From positions 186,001-250,000 of the forward strand of contig JBCBKU010000003.1 in assembly GCA_038521345.1 (NCBI GenBank): 64,000 bases of DNA, written 5' to 3'. Position numbers and translations under genes: made by a program. The stretch's first letter is position 1. Each line of letters starts with the position of its first letter. The DNA is from JBCBKU01 sp038521345. GTDB taxonomy: Bacteria > Pseudomonadota > Alphaproteobacteria > Rhodobacterales > Rhodobacteraceae. This document shows, piece after piece, positions 34,281 through 42,682 of the stretch. The notes under the pieces were generated by a model. That model made no database searches, was not told the DNA's origin, and was given only the letters and a program-made list of their open reading frames with translations.

Positions 34281-35167
34281 CGCGGCGCACGGTCGAGATC
34301 GTCGAAATGGCGCCGCGGGACGGCCTTCAGAATGAGCGCAGGATCATCGGAACGGACCAGAAGATCGCGCTTGTGAACGCGCTGAGCCGTGTGGGCTTCC
34401 GGCGGATCGAGACCGCCAGTTTCGTCCTGCCCCGCAGGGTCCCGCAGATGGCCGACGGGGCCGAAGTGTTGGCCGGGATAAGAAGGCTGCCGGGCGTGTC
34501 GTACACGGCCCTCGTTCCCAACATGACGGGCTTTGCGCGCGCCATGGAAGCGGGGGTGGACGGCATCGCCGTCTTTGCCTCGGCCTCTGAGGGGTTTAGC
34601 CAGGCCAACCTCAATTGTTCGATTTCAGAAAGCATTGAGCGGTTTGAACCGGTTCTGGAAGCTGCGAAGGCAGAGAATGTCCAAGTTCGCGGCTATGTCA
34701 GCTGCGTGACCGATTGTCCTTACGATGGTCCGGTTGCGCCCGAAGCGGTGGCACGGGTTTCCGCGCGTCTGGCCGGGATGGGCTGCCATGAGATCTCGCT
34801 CGGGGATACGATCGGGGCCGGCACACCGGATCGGATCAAGGTGATGTTGGCGGTGGTGACCGACGCCGTGCCGTCCGACCGGCTCGCCGGTCATTTTCAC
34901 GATACCAACGGGCGGGCGCTGGACAATATCGCCGTCGCCCTTGAAGCGGGGCTTCGGGTCTTCGACGCGTCGGCCGGCGGGCTTGGGGGATGCCCCTTCG
35001 CACCCGGTGCCGCCGGGAACGTGGCCACGGAAGCGGTGGTCGACCGGCTTGAGGCGCTTGGATGGTCGACCGGGCTCGACCGGGCGGAGCTGAGGTGCGC
35101 AGCCGAACTGGCCGTGAAGGTGCGGACCGGTGTGCGACCGGCCGACGGGGTGGGTGGCACGGAATGA
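34277..35167 (+). CDS. hmgL: Hydroxymethylglutaryl-CoA lyase
   Basis: 296 aa. Splits HMG-CoA into acetyl-CoA and acetoacetate, the last step of leucine breakdown. Motifs are EMAPRDGLQNE, SLGDTIGAG, the HFHDT metal ligands and GLGGCPFAPGA with the catalytic Cys. The TIM-barrel length is normal. Overlaps both neighbours by four bases. Confidence 0.95.
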   Translation: MTRRTVEIVEMAPRDGLQNERRIIGTDQKIALVNALSRVGFRRIETASFVLPRRVPQMADGAEVLAGIRRLPGVSYTALVPNMTGFARAMEAGVDGIAVFASASEGFSQANLNCSISESIERFEPVLEAAKAENVQVRGYVSCVTDCPYDGPVAPEAVARVSARLAGMGCHEISLGDTIGAGTPDRIKVMLAVVTDAVPSDRLAGHFHDTNGRALDNIAVALEAGLRVFDASAGGLGGCPFAPGAAGNVATEAVVDRLEALGWSTGLDRAELRCAAELAVKVRTGVRPADGVGGTE

Positions 35168-35943
35168 CGGTTCTGACCGAAAGCACTGACGACCGCGGCG
35201 TTGCGGAACTCTGGCTGAACCGGCCAGATGCCCACAACGCACTCTCCGCCGAGCTAATTGATGCGTTGCATGGCGCGGCCACGCGTCTTGGGGCGGACCC
35301 CTCGGTGCGGGCCGTGGTGCTCGCGGGAACTGGCCGCAGTTTCTGTGCGGGTGGCGATCTGGGCTGGATGAAGGCGCAGCATGGCGCGGACGCGGCCGTG
35401 CGTGGGGCCGAGGCGCGGCGGCTCGCGGATATGCTGCGCGCGCTATACGAATTGCCGAAACCGCTCATCGCACGGATCCATGGCAACGCGTTCGGCGGCG
35501 GCGTCGGGCTCACTGCGGTCGCGGACATAGCCGTGGCGGCAGAGGGGGTTCGCTTTGGCTTGACGGAGACCCGGCTCGGCCTCATCCCGGCAACGATCGG
35601 CCCCTATGTTGCAGCGGCTCTCGGACCGGGGCCGGCGCGGCGCATTTTCTTCACGGGCCGTCTTTTCGACGCGGCCGAGGCGCATGCGATGGGTCTCGTT
35701 GCTCGACTGACATCGCCCGGTGATCTCGACGCCGCGGTCGAGGCCGAGATTGCACCTGTCCTTTCGGCTGCGCCCGGTGCGGTGGCGCGGGCCAAGGCCT
35801 ATCTGAGATCCCTTGGCGGAGAGGTCGACGAGGTGGCGATCACCGCAAGCATCCACGCTTTGTCCGAGACATGGAACGATCCCGAGGCATCAGCGGGAAT
35901 CACCGCCTTTTTCGCAAAGAAACCACCGCCTTGGGCCGGCTGA
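35164..35943 (+). CDS. liuC: Methylglutaconyl-CoA hydratase (enoyl-CoA hydratase family)
   Basis: 259 aa crotonase-fold protein. CoA/oxyanion motifs are FCAGGDLGWMK and HGNAFGGGVGL; the Glu of the LTETRLGLIPATIGPY segment is the family's catalytic position. Sequence alone does not fix the substrate, but with ivd, mccAB and hmgL in one operon, hydration of 3-methylglutaconyl-CoA is the missing step. Last gene of the operon; the C-terminus FFAKKPPPWAG is common in this subfamily. Confidence 0.9.
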   Translation: MTVLTESTDDRGVAELWLNRPDAHNALSAELIDALHGAATRLGADPSVRAVVLAGTGRSFCAGGDLGWMKAQHGADAAVRGAEARRLADMLRALYELPKPLIARIHGNAFGGGVGLTAVADIAVAAEGVRFGLTETRLGLIPATIGPYVAAALGPGPARRIFFTGRLFDAAEAHAMGLVARLTSPGDLDAAVEAEIAPVLSAAPGAVARAKAYLRSLGGEVDEVAITASIHALSETWNDPEASAGITAFFAKKPPPWAG

Positions 35944-36043
35944 CGGCCCGTTCACGGGGTTATCACGTTTGGCGGAGGCACGGTGCGGCAGCGTTGCGTC
36001 AGAGTGCGCGTGCCCCCTAGGTCCCTATCAAGGAGGACCAAAC

Positions 36044-36505
36044 ATGGACCGCAGAACGTTTTTGACCACGACGACCGCCGCTATTCTCGCGGCACCCGCC
36101 ATGGGCAACACCGGCTCGTTCGAGGTGACGCGCACCGACGATGAATGGCGCGCGATGCTCACCGATCTGGAATACAAGGTCATGCGCCGCGAGGGGACGG
36201 AACGCCCGTTCTCAAGCCCGCTCGACAAAAACTGGGCGGCGGGCACGTATCACTGCCGCGGATGCGACCTGCCAGTCTATTCGTCAGAAGCCAAGTATGA
36301 CAGCGGCACAGGCTGGCCGAGCTTCTGGCAATCGATCCCCGGCGCCGTCGGCACAAAACCCGACCGCAAGCTCTTGCGGGTCCGGACCGAAGTGCACTGC
36401 CGCAGATGCGGAAGCCACCTAGGCCACATTTTCGATGATGGTCCGGCGCCGACGGGAAAGCGCCATTGTCTGAATGGCGTCAGTCTCGTTTTCAAGGCTG
36501 CCTGA
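36044..36505 (+). CDS. msrB: Tat-exported methionine-R-sulfoxide reductase
   Basis: 153 aa. The N-terminus DRRTFLTTTTAAILAAPAMG is a twin-arginine signal, so the enzyme should act in the periplasm. The MsrB domain has zinc ligands CRGC and CRRCG, the substrate motif SGTGWPSFW, and the active-site Cys in RHCLNG (about C142). It reduces methionine-R-sulfoxide in oxidised proteins. AAGGAGG lies just before the ATG. Most MsrB proteins are cytosolic, so the Tat signal is notable. It precedes nuoA by 83 bases. Confidence 0.9.
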   Translation: MDRRTFLTTTTAAILAAPAMGNTGSFEVTRTDDEWRAMLTDLEYKVMRREGTERPFSSPLDKNWAAGTYHCRGCDLPVYSSEAKYDSGTGWPSFWQSIPGAVGTKPDRKLLRVRTEVHCRRCGSHLGHIFDDGPAPTGKRHCLNGVSLVFKAA

Positions 36506-36522
36506 CGGTTCGATACACCTGT

Positions 36523-36552
36523 GCCCCGACGCCGCGTTGACGGTCTCGGGGC
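36523..36552 (+). promoter_or_regulatory. Hairpin between msrB and nuoA
   Basis: GCCCCGA and TCGGGGC can pair around a 16-base loop that may partly pair itself. No T-run follows. It could help end the msrB transcript or be part of the nuoA leader. The rest of the 83-base gap must hold any nuoA promoter, but no clear boxes were seen. Confidence 0.35.
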
Positions 36553-36588
36553 GGCGGGGTAGACCGGCCAGAGATCAAGGAGCCGGGC

Positions 36589-36954
36589 ATGGACGAACTC
36601 CTCCGCGAATACCTTCCCATTCTGATCTTTCTGGCGCTCGCCATCGGTCTGGGTCTTGTGTTGATCCTTGCGGCCGTCGTCGCCGCGCCGGCGGATCCGG
36701 ACCCCGAGAAGGTGTCGGCCTATGAATGCGGTTTCAACGCCTTTGACGATGCCCGCATGAAGTTCGATGTGCGCTTCTACCTTGTCTCGATCCTGTTCAT
36801 CATCTTCGATCTCGAGATTGCCTTCCTCTTCCCGTGGGCGGTGGCCTTCGGAGAAATCTCCATGACGGCATTCTGGTCGATGATTGTCTTCCTGATCGTC
36901 CTGACCGTGGGCTTTGCCTATGAGTGGCGAAAGGGCGCCATGGACTGGGAATAG
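36589..36954 (+). CDS. nuoA: NADH-quinone oxidoreductase subunit A
   Basis: 121 aa with three membrane helices. The conserved loop YECGFNAFDDARMKFDVRFYLV and FDLEIAFLFPW identify NuoA, which lines the quinone cavity of complex I. AAGGAG precedes the ATG. First gene of the nuo cluster, but separated from nuoB by a terminator-like hairpin and an extra membrane-protein gene. Confidence 0.97.
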   Translation: MDELLREYLPILIFLALAIGLGLVLILAAVVAAPADPDPEKVSAYECGFNAFDDARMKFDVRFYLVSILFIIFDLEIAFLFPWAVAFGEISMTAFWSMIVFLIVLTVGFAYEWRKGAMDWE

Positions 36955-36978
36955 GCGCGGGGCGTTTGCGCAACGATG

Positions 36979-37007
36979 ACGGCCGCCGCTGGCGGCCGTT
37001 TCTTATT
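36979..37007 (+). terminator. Terminator-like hairpin right after nuoA
   Basis: ACGGCCGCC-GCT-GGCGGCCGT (36979-36999), a perfect 9-bp GC-rich stem, is followed by TTCTTATTT. This has the form of an intrinsic terminator, 25 bases after the nuoA stop. It would reduce or end transcription before nuoB unless read through. Confidence 0.7.
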
Positions 37008-37096
37008 TCAGATCAATGCCTTCAGTTTGCCGCATTACCGACGGATTTCTCAACGAGAACGTGTGCCAATCGGCGTGAAAGCTCGAAAGGCAGGCA

Positions 37097-38050
37097 ATGA
37101 CGCGCGCGGTCATGTTCTATCGGTTCTACCGACTTCGACGCCTGCTCGTCGCGGTGGTGGTCCCGCCTGCGCTGGTCGTATTGATCATTGCTGCGCTCAA
37201 GGGACCTGCGGCTTTTGCGCTATTGCCGCTCGCGCTGGGCATTCCGGTCTGGCACGCGGTTCGGTATCCGACCAGCTGGCTCGAGTCGGTGGCAATTTCG
37301 GTGACGCTTGCCATCGTTCTGGCCATCTCCGGAACCATCGGACCGGATGTTGGCCTCATTGGTCTGATGCTCCGTCTGGTCGGCCTTGGCATTCTGGCTT
37401 TTGGCCTGTTTCTCGGCCTTTCGCTGGTCTTGTCCGACTTGTTGGTCCGCGGGCCGGAACAAGAGATCACAGCGCGCGCGACGCGCAGATCTTCGCTTGA
37501 TCCAGAGACGCTGAAGGCACGCATCACTCTTTACCCCGGGCGAGCCGATGACATGGTTATATGCGGTTCTCCAGACGGCGACGGTATGTTCCCGATCACT
37601 CTGAAGCACCGGATGTCGGTCCTGTCGGATGAGGACACGACGCTTGACGCCGCCTATGCAGACGATCCAACCGTGACCGTCGGCGGGCCCGAAGACCCGG
37701 GTATGTTCGACATCAACTTATTCGGCGTTGTGATCACTTCGGACGCGACAACCCACGAAGTGATGAGCATCGAGGATGGGGGCGACGTCCCCTCTGTAAC
37801 CCGGTATCTTTTCAAGCCCCTCAAGCGCGGCACTCGGGTCACGATCGAGGAACGCGGCGCGCCGATGAGCCTGGGTATGCGGATTGGCTTCTGGCTTCAG
37901 GATTACATCGCCGACTACCTGACAGACGAAGTTGACCGCGCGGAAGGGCGCGAGAAGCGGGCCAACCGGTTTCAGGTGCAGGACCAGTTTCTTGTTGATC
38001 TGGCGGGTCTCTTTGTTCGTCGCCGAGGGGGACACACGCCGGCCGAGTAA
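37097..38050 (+). CDS. Membrane protein with soluble C-terminal domain, between nuoA and nuoB
   Basis: 317 aa. About four hydrophobic helices fill residues 15-120; the rest is soluble. The last third (VTRYLFKPLKRGTRVTIEERG, then GFWLQDYIADYL) looks like the end of an SRPBCC/START-type ligand-binding domain; this is pattern recognition only. A positive start (FYRFYRLRR) suggests the N-terminus inside. It sits behind the hairpin after nuoA and may have its own promoter. Function unknown. Confidence 0.65.
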   Translation: MTRAVMFYRFYRLRRLLVAVVVPPALVVLIIAALKGPAAFALLPLALGIPVWHAVRYPTSWLESVAISVTLAIVLAISGTIGPDVGLIGLMLRLVGLGILAFGLFLGLSLVLSDLLVRGPEQEITARATRRSSLDPETLKARITLYPGRADDMVICGSPDGDGMFPITLKHRMSVLSDEDTTLDAAYADDPTVTVGGPEDPGMFDINLFGVVITSDATTHEVMSIEDGGDVPSVTRYLFKPLKRGTRVTIEERGAPMSLGMRIGFWLQDYIADYLTDEVDRAEGREKRANRFQVQDQFLVDLAGLFVRRRGGHTPAE

Positions 38051-38154
38051 CCCGGTGCGAGCCAGCTTGCCGCGTTGAACTCCTTTCTGGCTTCCATTAC
38101 GTCTTGGCCAACCCGGCGTGGATCGCGCCGATCCGAGAGGGAGCCGCGACGCCC

Positions 38155-38688
38155 ATGTCCGTTGCCACCAATGCCAACACCGCCGGACCGGACCGCGAGG
38201 TCGCGACGCAGGCCCTGAATTCCGAGCTTCAGGACAAGGGATTTCTGGTCACTTCTGTCGAGGACGTTGTGAACTGGGCGCGAACCGGCTCGTTGCACTG
38301 GATGACGTTCGGTTTGGCATGTTGCGCTGTCGAGATGATGCATACCTCGATGCCGCGTTACGACCTTGAACGCTTCGGAACGGCGCCGCGCGCTTCGCCG
38401 CGCCAATCCGACCTGATGATCGTGGCCGGAACCCTGACGAACAAGATGGCGCCGGCGCTCCGCAAGGTCTACGACCAGATGCCGGAGCCGCGCTACGTGA
38501 TCTCGATGGGCTCTTGCGCCAACGGCGGCGGCTATTACCACTACAGTTATTCGGTGGTTCGAGGCTGCGACAGGATCGTGCCCGTGGATGTCTATGTGCC
38601 AGGTTGCCCTCCAACAGCCGAGGCTCTGCTGTACGGTATCCTGCAGCTTCAGCGCAAAATCCGGCGGACGGGAACGATCCAGCGATGA
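38155..38688 (+). CDS. nuoB: NADH-quinone oxidoreductase subunit B
   Basis: 177 aa. Carries cluster N2, the electron donor to quinone: ligands C56 and C57 (LACCAVEMM), C121 (SMGSCANGGG) and C151 (VPGCPPT). The ATG at 38155 gives the MSVATNANTAGPDREV start; an upstream TTG (38104) extends the frame but is less likely. The stop overlaps the next small gene (ATGA). Confidence 0.97.
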   Translation: MSVATNANTAGPDREVATQALNSELQDKGFLVTSVEDVVNWARTGSLHWMTFGLACCAVEMMHTSMPRYDLERFGTAPRASPRQSDLMIVAGTLTNKMAPALRKVYDQMPEPRYVISMGSCANGGGYYHYSYSVVRGCDRIVPVDVYVPGCPPTAEALLYGILQLQRKIRRTGTIQR

Positions 38689-38990
38689 CGGTAGCAATCG
38701 CGCGCACCCGGGAAGCCGATATCGCACCTGGACAGACCGGGGCTTGGCGCGAGACATGTCTCGCGCGGACCTTGCCGCATATGCCGGCGGTCGATGGCTT
38801 TCACGGCAACCGCGTGATGGTGTCCCAGGATCGCCATCCCTGCCGCATGACGATGCTTGCGACGTGGCAAAGCATGGATGCGATACGCCGGTATTCTGGC
38901 GAGACGCCCGAATTCATGGCGCCGTTCTTTCCCGACTACGACGCCGCGGCGACGTTCCATGATGAAGTTCTCGTAGAGGCCAAGACATGA
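38685..38990 (+). CDS. Antibiotic biosynthesis monooxygenase (ABM)-like small protein
   Basis: 101 aa. The layout (strand, helix, paired strands ending MLATWQSMDAIRRYSG and a C-terminal HDEVLVEAKT strand) resembles dimeric alpha/beta-barrel ABM proteins. It is coupled by four-base overlaps to nuoB and nuoC, so it is made with complex I. Members range from quinol monooxygenases to heme-degrading enzymes; no specific activity can be assigned. A quinone-related role is an inference from location. Confidence 0.65.
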   Translation: MTVAIARTREADIAPGQTGAWRETCLARTLPHMPAVDGFHGNRVMVSQDRHPCRMTMLATWQSMDAIRRYSGETPEFMAPFFPDYDAAATFHDEVLVEAKT

Positions 38991-39598
38991 GTGAGGCACT
39001 GAACGAACTCGGCACCCATATCGAGGCCAAGCGCCCCGATTGTGTCGTGTCTTGGGGCATTGATCAGGGCGAACTGACCCTTCAAATTGCCCCCTCGTCC
39101 CTCGTCAGCTTCGTGGACTTCATCAAAACCGATTCGGCCTGCAAGTTCTCGACGCTTGTGGACATCACCGCGATCGATCATCCCGAGCGGGAGGCGCGGT
39201 TCGACGTCGTCTACCATTTCCTGTCGATGTACCGAAATCAGCGGATCAGGCTGAAACTGGCCGTTCGCGAAGAGGATATGGTGGCCTCGATCACGTCCGT
39301 GCATCCGTCTGCAAACTGGTTCGAGCGGGAAGTGTTCGACATGTTCGGCATTCTTTTTACAGGTCACCCGGACCTGCGCCGGATCCTGACGGATTACGGG
39401 TTCCGGGGCTATCCGCTTCGCAAGGACTTCCCGACAACCGGCTATACCGAGGTTCGGTATGACGAAGCTGAAAAACGCGTGGTCTACGAACCGGTGAAGC
39501 TTGTGCAGGAGTACCGTCAGTTCGACTTTATGTCGCCCTGGGAAGGTGCGGAATACGTCCTGCCAGGCGACGAGAAGACCGACGAGGCCAAGGGCTGA
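38987..39598 (+). CDS. nuoC: NADH-quinone oxidoreductase subunit C
   Basis: 203 aa, 30-kDa subunit of the peripheral arm. The signature ERE-VFDMFGILFTGHPDLRRIL and the YPLRKDFP segment are intact, followed by FMSPWE. Separate from NuoD, unlike the fused form in some bacteria. Its TGA stop shares two bases with a CTG that likely starts the next gene. Confidence 0.97.
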   Translation: MSEALNELGTHIEAKRPDCVVSWGIDQGELTLQIAPSSLVSFVDFIKTDSACKFSTLVDITAIDHPEREARFDVVYHFLSMYRNQRIRLKLAVREEDMVASITSVHPSANWFEREVFDMFGILFTGHPDLRRILTDYGFRGYPLRKDFPTTGYTEVRYDEAEKRVVYEPVKLVQEYRQFDFMSPWEGAEYVLPGDEKTDEAKG

Positions 39599-40455
39599 GC
39601 CACAGGCTGGTTTTCTGCTTGGGCGCCACCAAGGCGGGCACGAGCTGGTTGTTCCGGGTACTGTCGGATCATCCCCAGACCCAGTTCCGCACGATCAAGG
39701 AACTCCACTACTTCGACTCCTTGTCAGCAGGCAAGGCTGATCGCGAGATTGCGGCACATCAGGCGGCGATCTCGCGTATGGAAGTACGGATTGGGTCGGG
39801 GGACGGTTCGAACCTTGCCTATCGCAGCAGATACGTGGCCGACAGGCTTGAATATATTGAGCTTCTTGGGCGGCGCGAGATCGACACGGACGCATATTCC
39901 GCCTTTCTGTCCAACGGTGCGCCGGCTGGTGCCGTGCTTGGTGATTTCACGCCAGCCTACGGGCTCTTGCCCGCGGATATTCTCGGCCAGATGGCGATCC
40001 TGACCGATGATGTGCGGTTTCTTTATGTCCTGCGCGACCCGGTCGAGCGGCTTTGGAGCCATGTCCGGATGATCGCTGCCCGCCGCGCACCCGACGACGG
40101 CGCGACGCCGGACCGGGCCGTGCGGATCTTGCGCCGAACCCTCCGTGGCGAAGAAGAAGAAATCGCGCGGCGGGGTGCCTATGGCGACATACTCAGGCGT
40201 TTGACGGGCGCCTTGCCCGCAGACCGCCTACATCTGGCGGTCTTCGAAGAGATGGTGCGCCCGGGTGGGCTGACGGGGATCTGCAGCGCGCTGGACATTC
40301 GGCCTATCGCAGGTGAGCGCACCAAACCGGCCCATGTCGGCCCGCCACTGCCCCTGCCCGAAGCCCTTCGAAGCGACGCTAAAGCGTGGCTGGAGCCCGA
40401 GTACCGGGCCGCGGCGGAAGCCCTCGGCCGTATGCCTGACGCATGGTCCCGTTAA
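39595..40455 (+). CDS. Sulfotransferase 1, probable CTG start
   Basis: 286 aa if it begins at the CTG in the nuoC stop (CTGA). The PAPS 5'-phosphosulfate loop is FCLGATKAGTSWL and the 3'-phosphate site is VLRDPVERLWSHVR. Alignment with the next gene favours CTG: both are then 861 bases long and xSHRLVFCLGATKAG matches MDERVLFCVGAQKAG without gaps. GAGG lies 7 bases upstream. A TTG at 39619 would cut into the PAPS loop. Transfers sulfate from PAPS to an unknown acceptor. It is inserted between nuoC and nuoD and oriented with them. Confidence 0.8.
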   Translation: MSHRLVFCLGATKAGTSWLFRVLSDHPQTQFRTIKELHYFDSLSAGKADREIAAHQAAISRMEVRIGSGDGSNLAYRSRYVADRLEYIELLGRREIDTDAYSAFLSNGAPAGAVLGDFTPAYGLLPADILGQMAILTDDVRFLYVLRDPVERLWSHVRMIAARRAPDDGATPDRAVRILRRTLRGEEEEIARRGAYGDILRRLTGALPADRLHLAVFEEMVRPGGLTGICSALDIRPIAGERTKPAHVGPPLPLPEALRSDAKAWLEPEYRAAAEALGRMPDAWSR

Positions 40456-40507
40456 CGCGGAACTGAGACTTCTCGTGCAGGTCCATCCCGGAAACGGAGG
40501 GACCAAG

Positions 40508-41368
40508 ATGGATGAGCGCGTTCTCTTTTGCGTCGGAGCGCAGAAGGCCGGCACGACGTGGCTGCACGCGTATTTTCAGGCCCATCCCGAGATCCACGTC
40601 CCCCTCGTCAAAGAGATGCACTATTTCGACGACCGGTTCGGACCGGAAGCGGGGCAGTTCGCGAAGCGCCGCGCGGCGCGAGCGCCGAAGGGGCCGGCGG
40701 CAGGGGGCGCGCCGCTCTCCTATCCATCGCCGGCCTACACCGCGGCCCTTCTTTCTATGCACAGGGATCCGACTTCCGATCATACCGCCTATCGCCGCCT
40801 TCTGTCAGACGGAGCTCGCCCCGGCCAGGTTCTGGCCGACATCACCCCGTCTTATGCGCTTCTGGACCAGTTTGGATTTGCGGAAATGATGCGGGCCTTC
40901 CCTTGCGCCCGCTTTCTTTTCATCCTCCGCGATCCCGTTAACCGGCTTTGGTCGTCGCTCCGGATGCTTCATGACGAGCGGCGCGGCTCCGATCAAACGG
41001 CCTCGCCCGCTGCATTGGCGGAACGATATCTTAAAGGGGGGCTGGCGCATGTGCGCCGCCGCGGGGCCTATGACCGTACGATTGCGGCACTTGATGCCTC
41101 GGTGCCGCCGGACCGAATGCTGTTCGTGTTCTACGAAGATCTCTTCACCGATGCGTCGCTGAAGCGGATCTGTAGCCATATCGGGGTCCGCGCGTGGCCG
41201 GGCGATTTTGCCAGCACGGTGCGAGGTGGGCGCGCGGCACCACTGCCGGATGATCTCGCCGGCCGGCTCTATGCCGACCTCGCACCGATCTACGCGCGCC
41301 TAGAAACCCGTTTTCCGGGCCGGTTGCCCGCATCATGGCGGCGGATGGAGACTGTCACCCCGAATTGA
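40508..41368 (+). CDS. Sulfotransferase 2, tandem paralogue
   Basis: 286 aa from an ATG with GGAGGG about 6 bases upstream. FCVGAQKAGTTWL (PAPS loop), the KEMHYFDDRF segment with the likely catalytic base region, and FILRDPVNRLWSSLR (3'-phosphate site) show an intact sulfotransferase. Clearly a divergent duplicate of the preceding gene (KELHYFDS, VLRDPVERLWSHVR). The acceptor is unknown; candidates include cell-surface glycans or lipids. The frame extends upstream to 40313 within sulfotransferase 1 without a good start. Confidence 0.88.
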   Translation: MDERVLFCVGAQKAGTTWLHAYFQAHPEIHVPLVKEMHYFDDRFGPEAGQFAKRRAARAPKGPAAGGAPLSYPSPAYTAALLSMHRDPTSDHTAYRRLLSDGARPGQVLADITPSYALLDQFGFAEMMRAFPCARFLFILRDPVNRLWSSLRMLHDERRGSDQTASPAALAERYLKGGLAHVRRRGAYDRTIAALDASVPPDRMLFVFYEDLFTDASLKRICSHIGVRAWPGDFASTVRGGRAAPLPDDLAGRLYADLAPIYARLETRFPGRLPASWRRMETVTPN

Positions 41369-41470
41369 CATTTTGTCGCTCTGGCGGGACCATTCGGCGC
41401 GTGGTTGTTCCCCTTGCGAACGGGTAAGGATCGGCGCAAGACAGGCTCGCGACCTCTGGAGGATCCGACG

Positions 41471-42682
41471 ATGGACGGTTCGAAGTTCGACGACGCGCTT
41501 ACGGGCGAACAGCAGATCCGGAACTTCAATATCAATTTCGGCCCGCAGCACCCGGCGGCCCACGGTGTTCTGCGCCTCGTCCTCGAGCTTGATGGCGAAA
41601 TTGTCGAGCGTTGCGATCCGCATATCGGGCTCTTGCACCGCGGCACCGAAAAGCTGATGGAAAGCCGGACTTATCTCCAGAACCTGCCGTATCTGGACCG
41701 GTTGGACTACGTCGCCCCGATGAACCAGGAACATGCATGGTGCCTGGCGATCGAGAAGCTGACCGGAACCGAGGTGCCGCGCCGGGCCTCGTTGATCCGC
41801 GTTCTGTTCTGCGAGATCGGCCGTGTGCTGAACCACATTCTGAATGTGACGACGCAGGCCATGGACGTGGGCGCGCTGACCCCACCGCTTTGGGGGTTCG
41901 AAGAGCGCGAGAAGTTGATGGTGTTTTACGAGCGCGCATGCGGAGCACGCCTGCACGCGGCTTATTTCCGGCCCGGCGGTGTGCATCAGGATCTGCCCGA
42001 CGAGTTGCTGGACGACATCGAGGAATGGGCGATCGAGTTTCCCAGAGTGCTCGATGATATCGACGGTCTTCTGACCGAGAACCGCATCTTCAAACAGCGC
42101 AACGCAGATATCGGCGTGGTGACGGAAGAAGAAATCCTCGAGTGGGGCTTCTCCGGAGTGATGGTGCGTGGATCGGGCCTTGCCTGGGATCTTCGCCGCG
42201 CGCAGCCCTATGAGTGCTACGACGAGTTCGATTTCCAGATCCCCGTGGGCAAGAACGGTGATTGCTACGACAGGTACCTTGTCCGCATGGAGGAGATGCG
42301 CCAGTCGGTCTCGATCATCCGGCAGGCCATCGTGAAACTGCGCGAGGCGACGGGCGACGTAATGGCCCGCGGCAAGATCACCCCGCCGAAGCGGTCCGAG
42401 ATGAAGACCTCGATGGAGGCGCTCATCCATCACTTCAAGCTTTATACCGAAGGATTTCACGTGCCAGCGGGTGAGGTCTACGCCGCCGTTGAGGCACCGA
42501 AAGGCGAATTCGGAGTGTATCTCGTCGCCGACGGCACGAACCGGCCCTATCGCGCAAAGCTGCGGGCTCCCGGGTTCCTGCACCTTCAGGCGATGGACCA
42601 CATCTCAAAAGGCCACCAGCTTGCCGATGTGGCGGCAATCATCGGAACCATGGACGTCGTCTTCGGAGAGATTGATCGGTGA
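41471..42682 (+). CDS. nuoD: NADH-quinone oxidoreductase subunit D
   Basis: 403 aa, 49-kDa subunit that forms the quinone site with NuoB. Motifs are FGPQHPAAHGVLRL, DPHIGLLHRGTEKL, LDYVAPMNQEHAW and the C-terminal DVVFGEIDR. Start at 41471, after GGAGGATC. 102 bases separate it from sulfotransferase 2 and may hold an internal promoter. The stop overlaps the next GTG (GTGA). Confidence 0.97.
   Translation: MDGSKFDDALTGEQQIRNFNINFGPQHPAAHGVLRLVLELDGEIVERCDPHIGLLHRGTEKLMESRTYLQNLPYLDRLDYVAPMNQEHAWCLAIEKLTGTEVPRRASLIRVLFCEIGRVLNHILNVTTQAMDVGALTPPLWGFEEREKLMVFYERACGARLHAAYFRPGGVHQDLPDELLDDIEEWAIEFPRVLDDIDGLLTENRIFKQRNADIGVVTEEEILEWGFSGVMVRGSGLAWDLRRAQPYECYDEFDFQIPVGKNGDCYDRYLVRMEEMRQSVSIIRQAIVKLREATGDVMARGKITPPKRSEMKTSMEALIHHFKLYTEGFHVPAGEVYAAVEAPKGEFGVYLVADGTNRPYRAKLRAPGFLHLQAMDHISKGHQLADVAAIIGTMDVVFGEIDR

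Noticed and set aside
41333..42601. 422-codon minus-strand frame opposite nuoD
   Set aside because: nuoD is certain; the antisense frame is another high-GC artefact.
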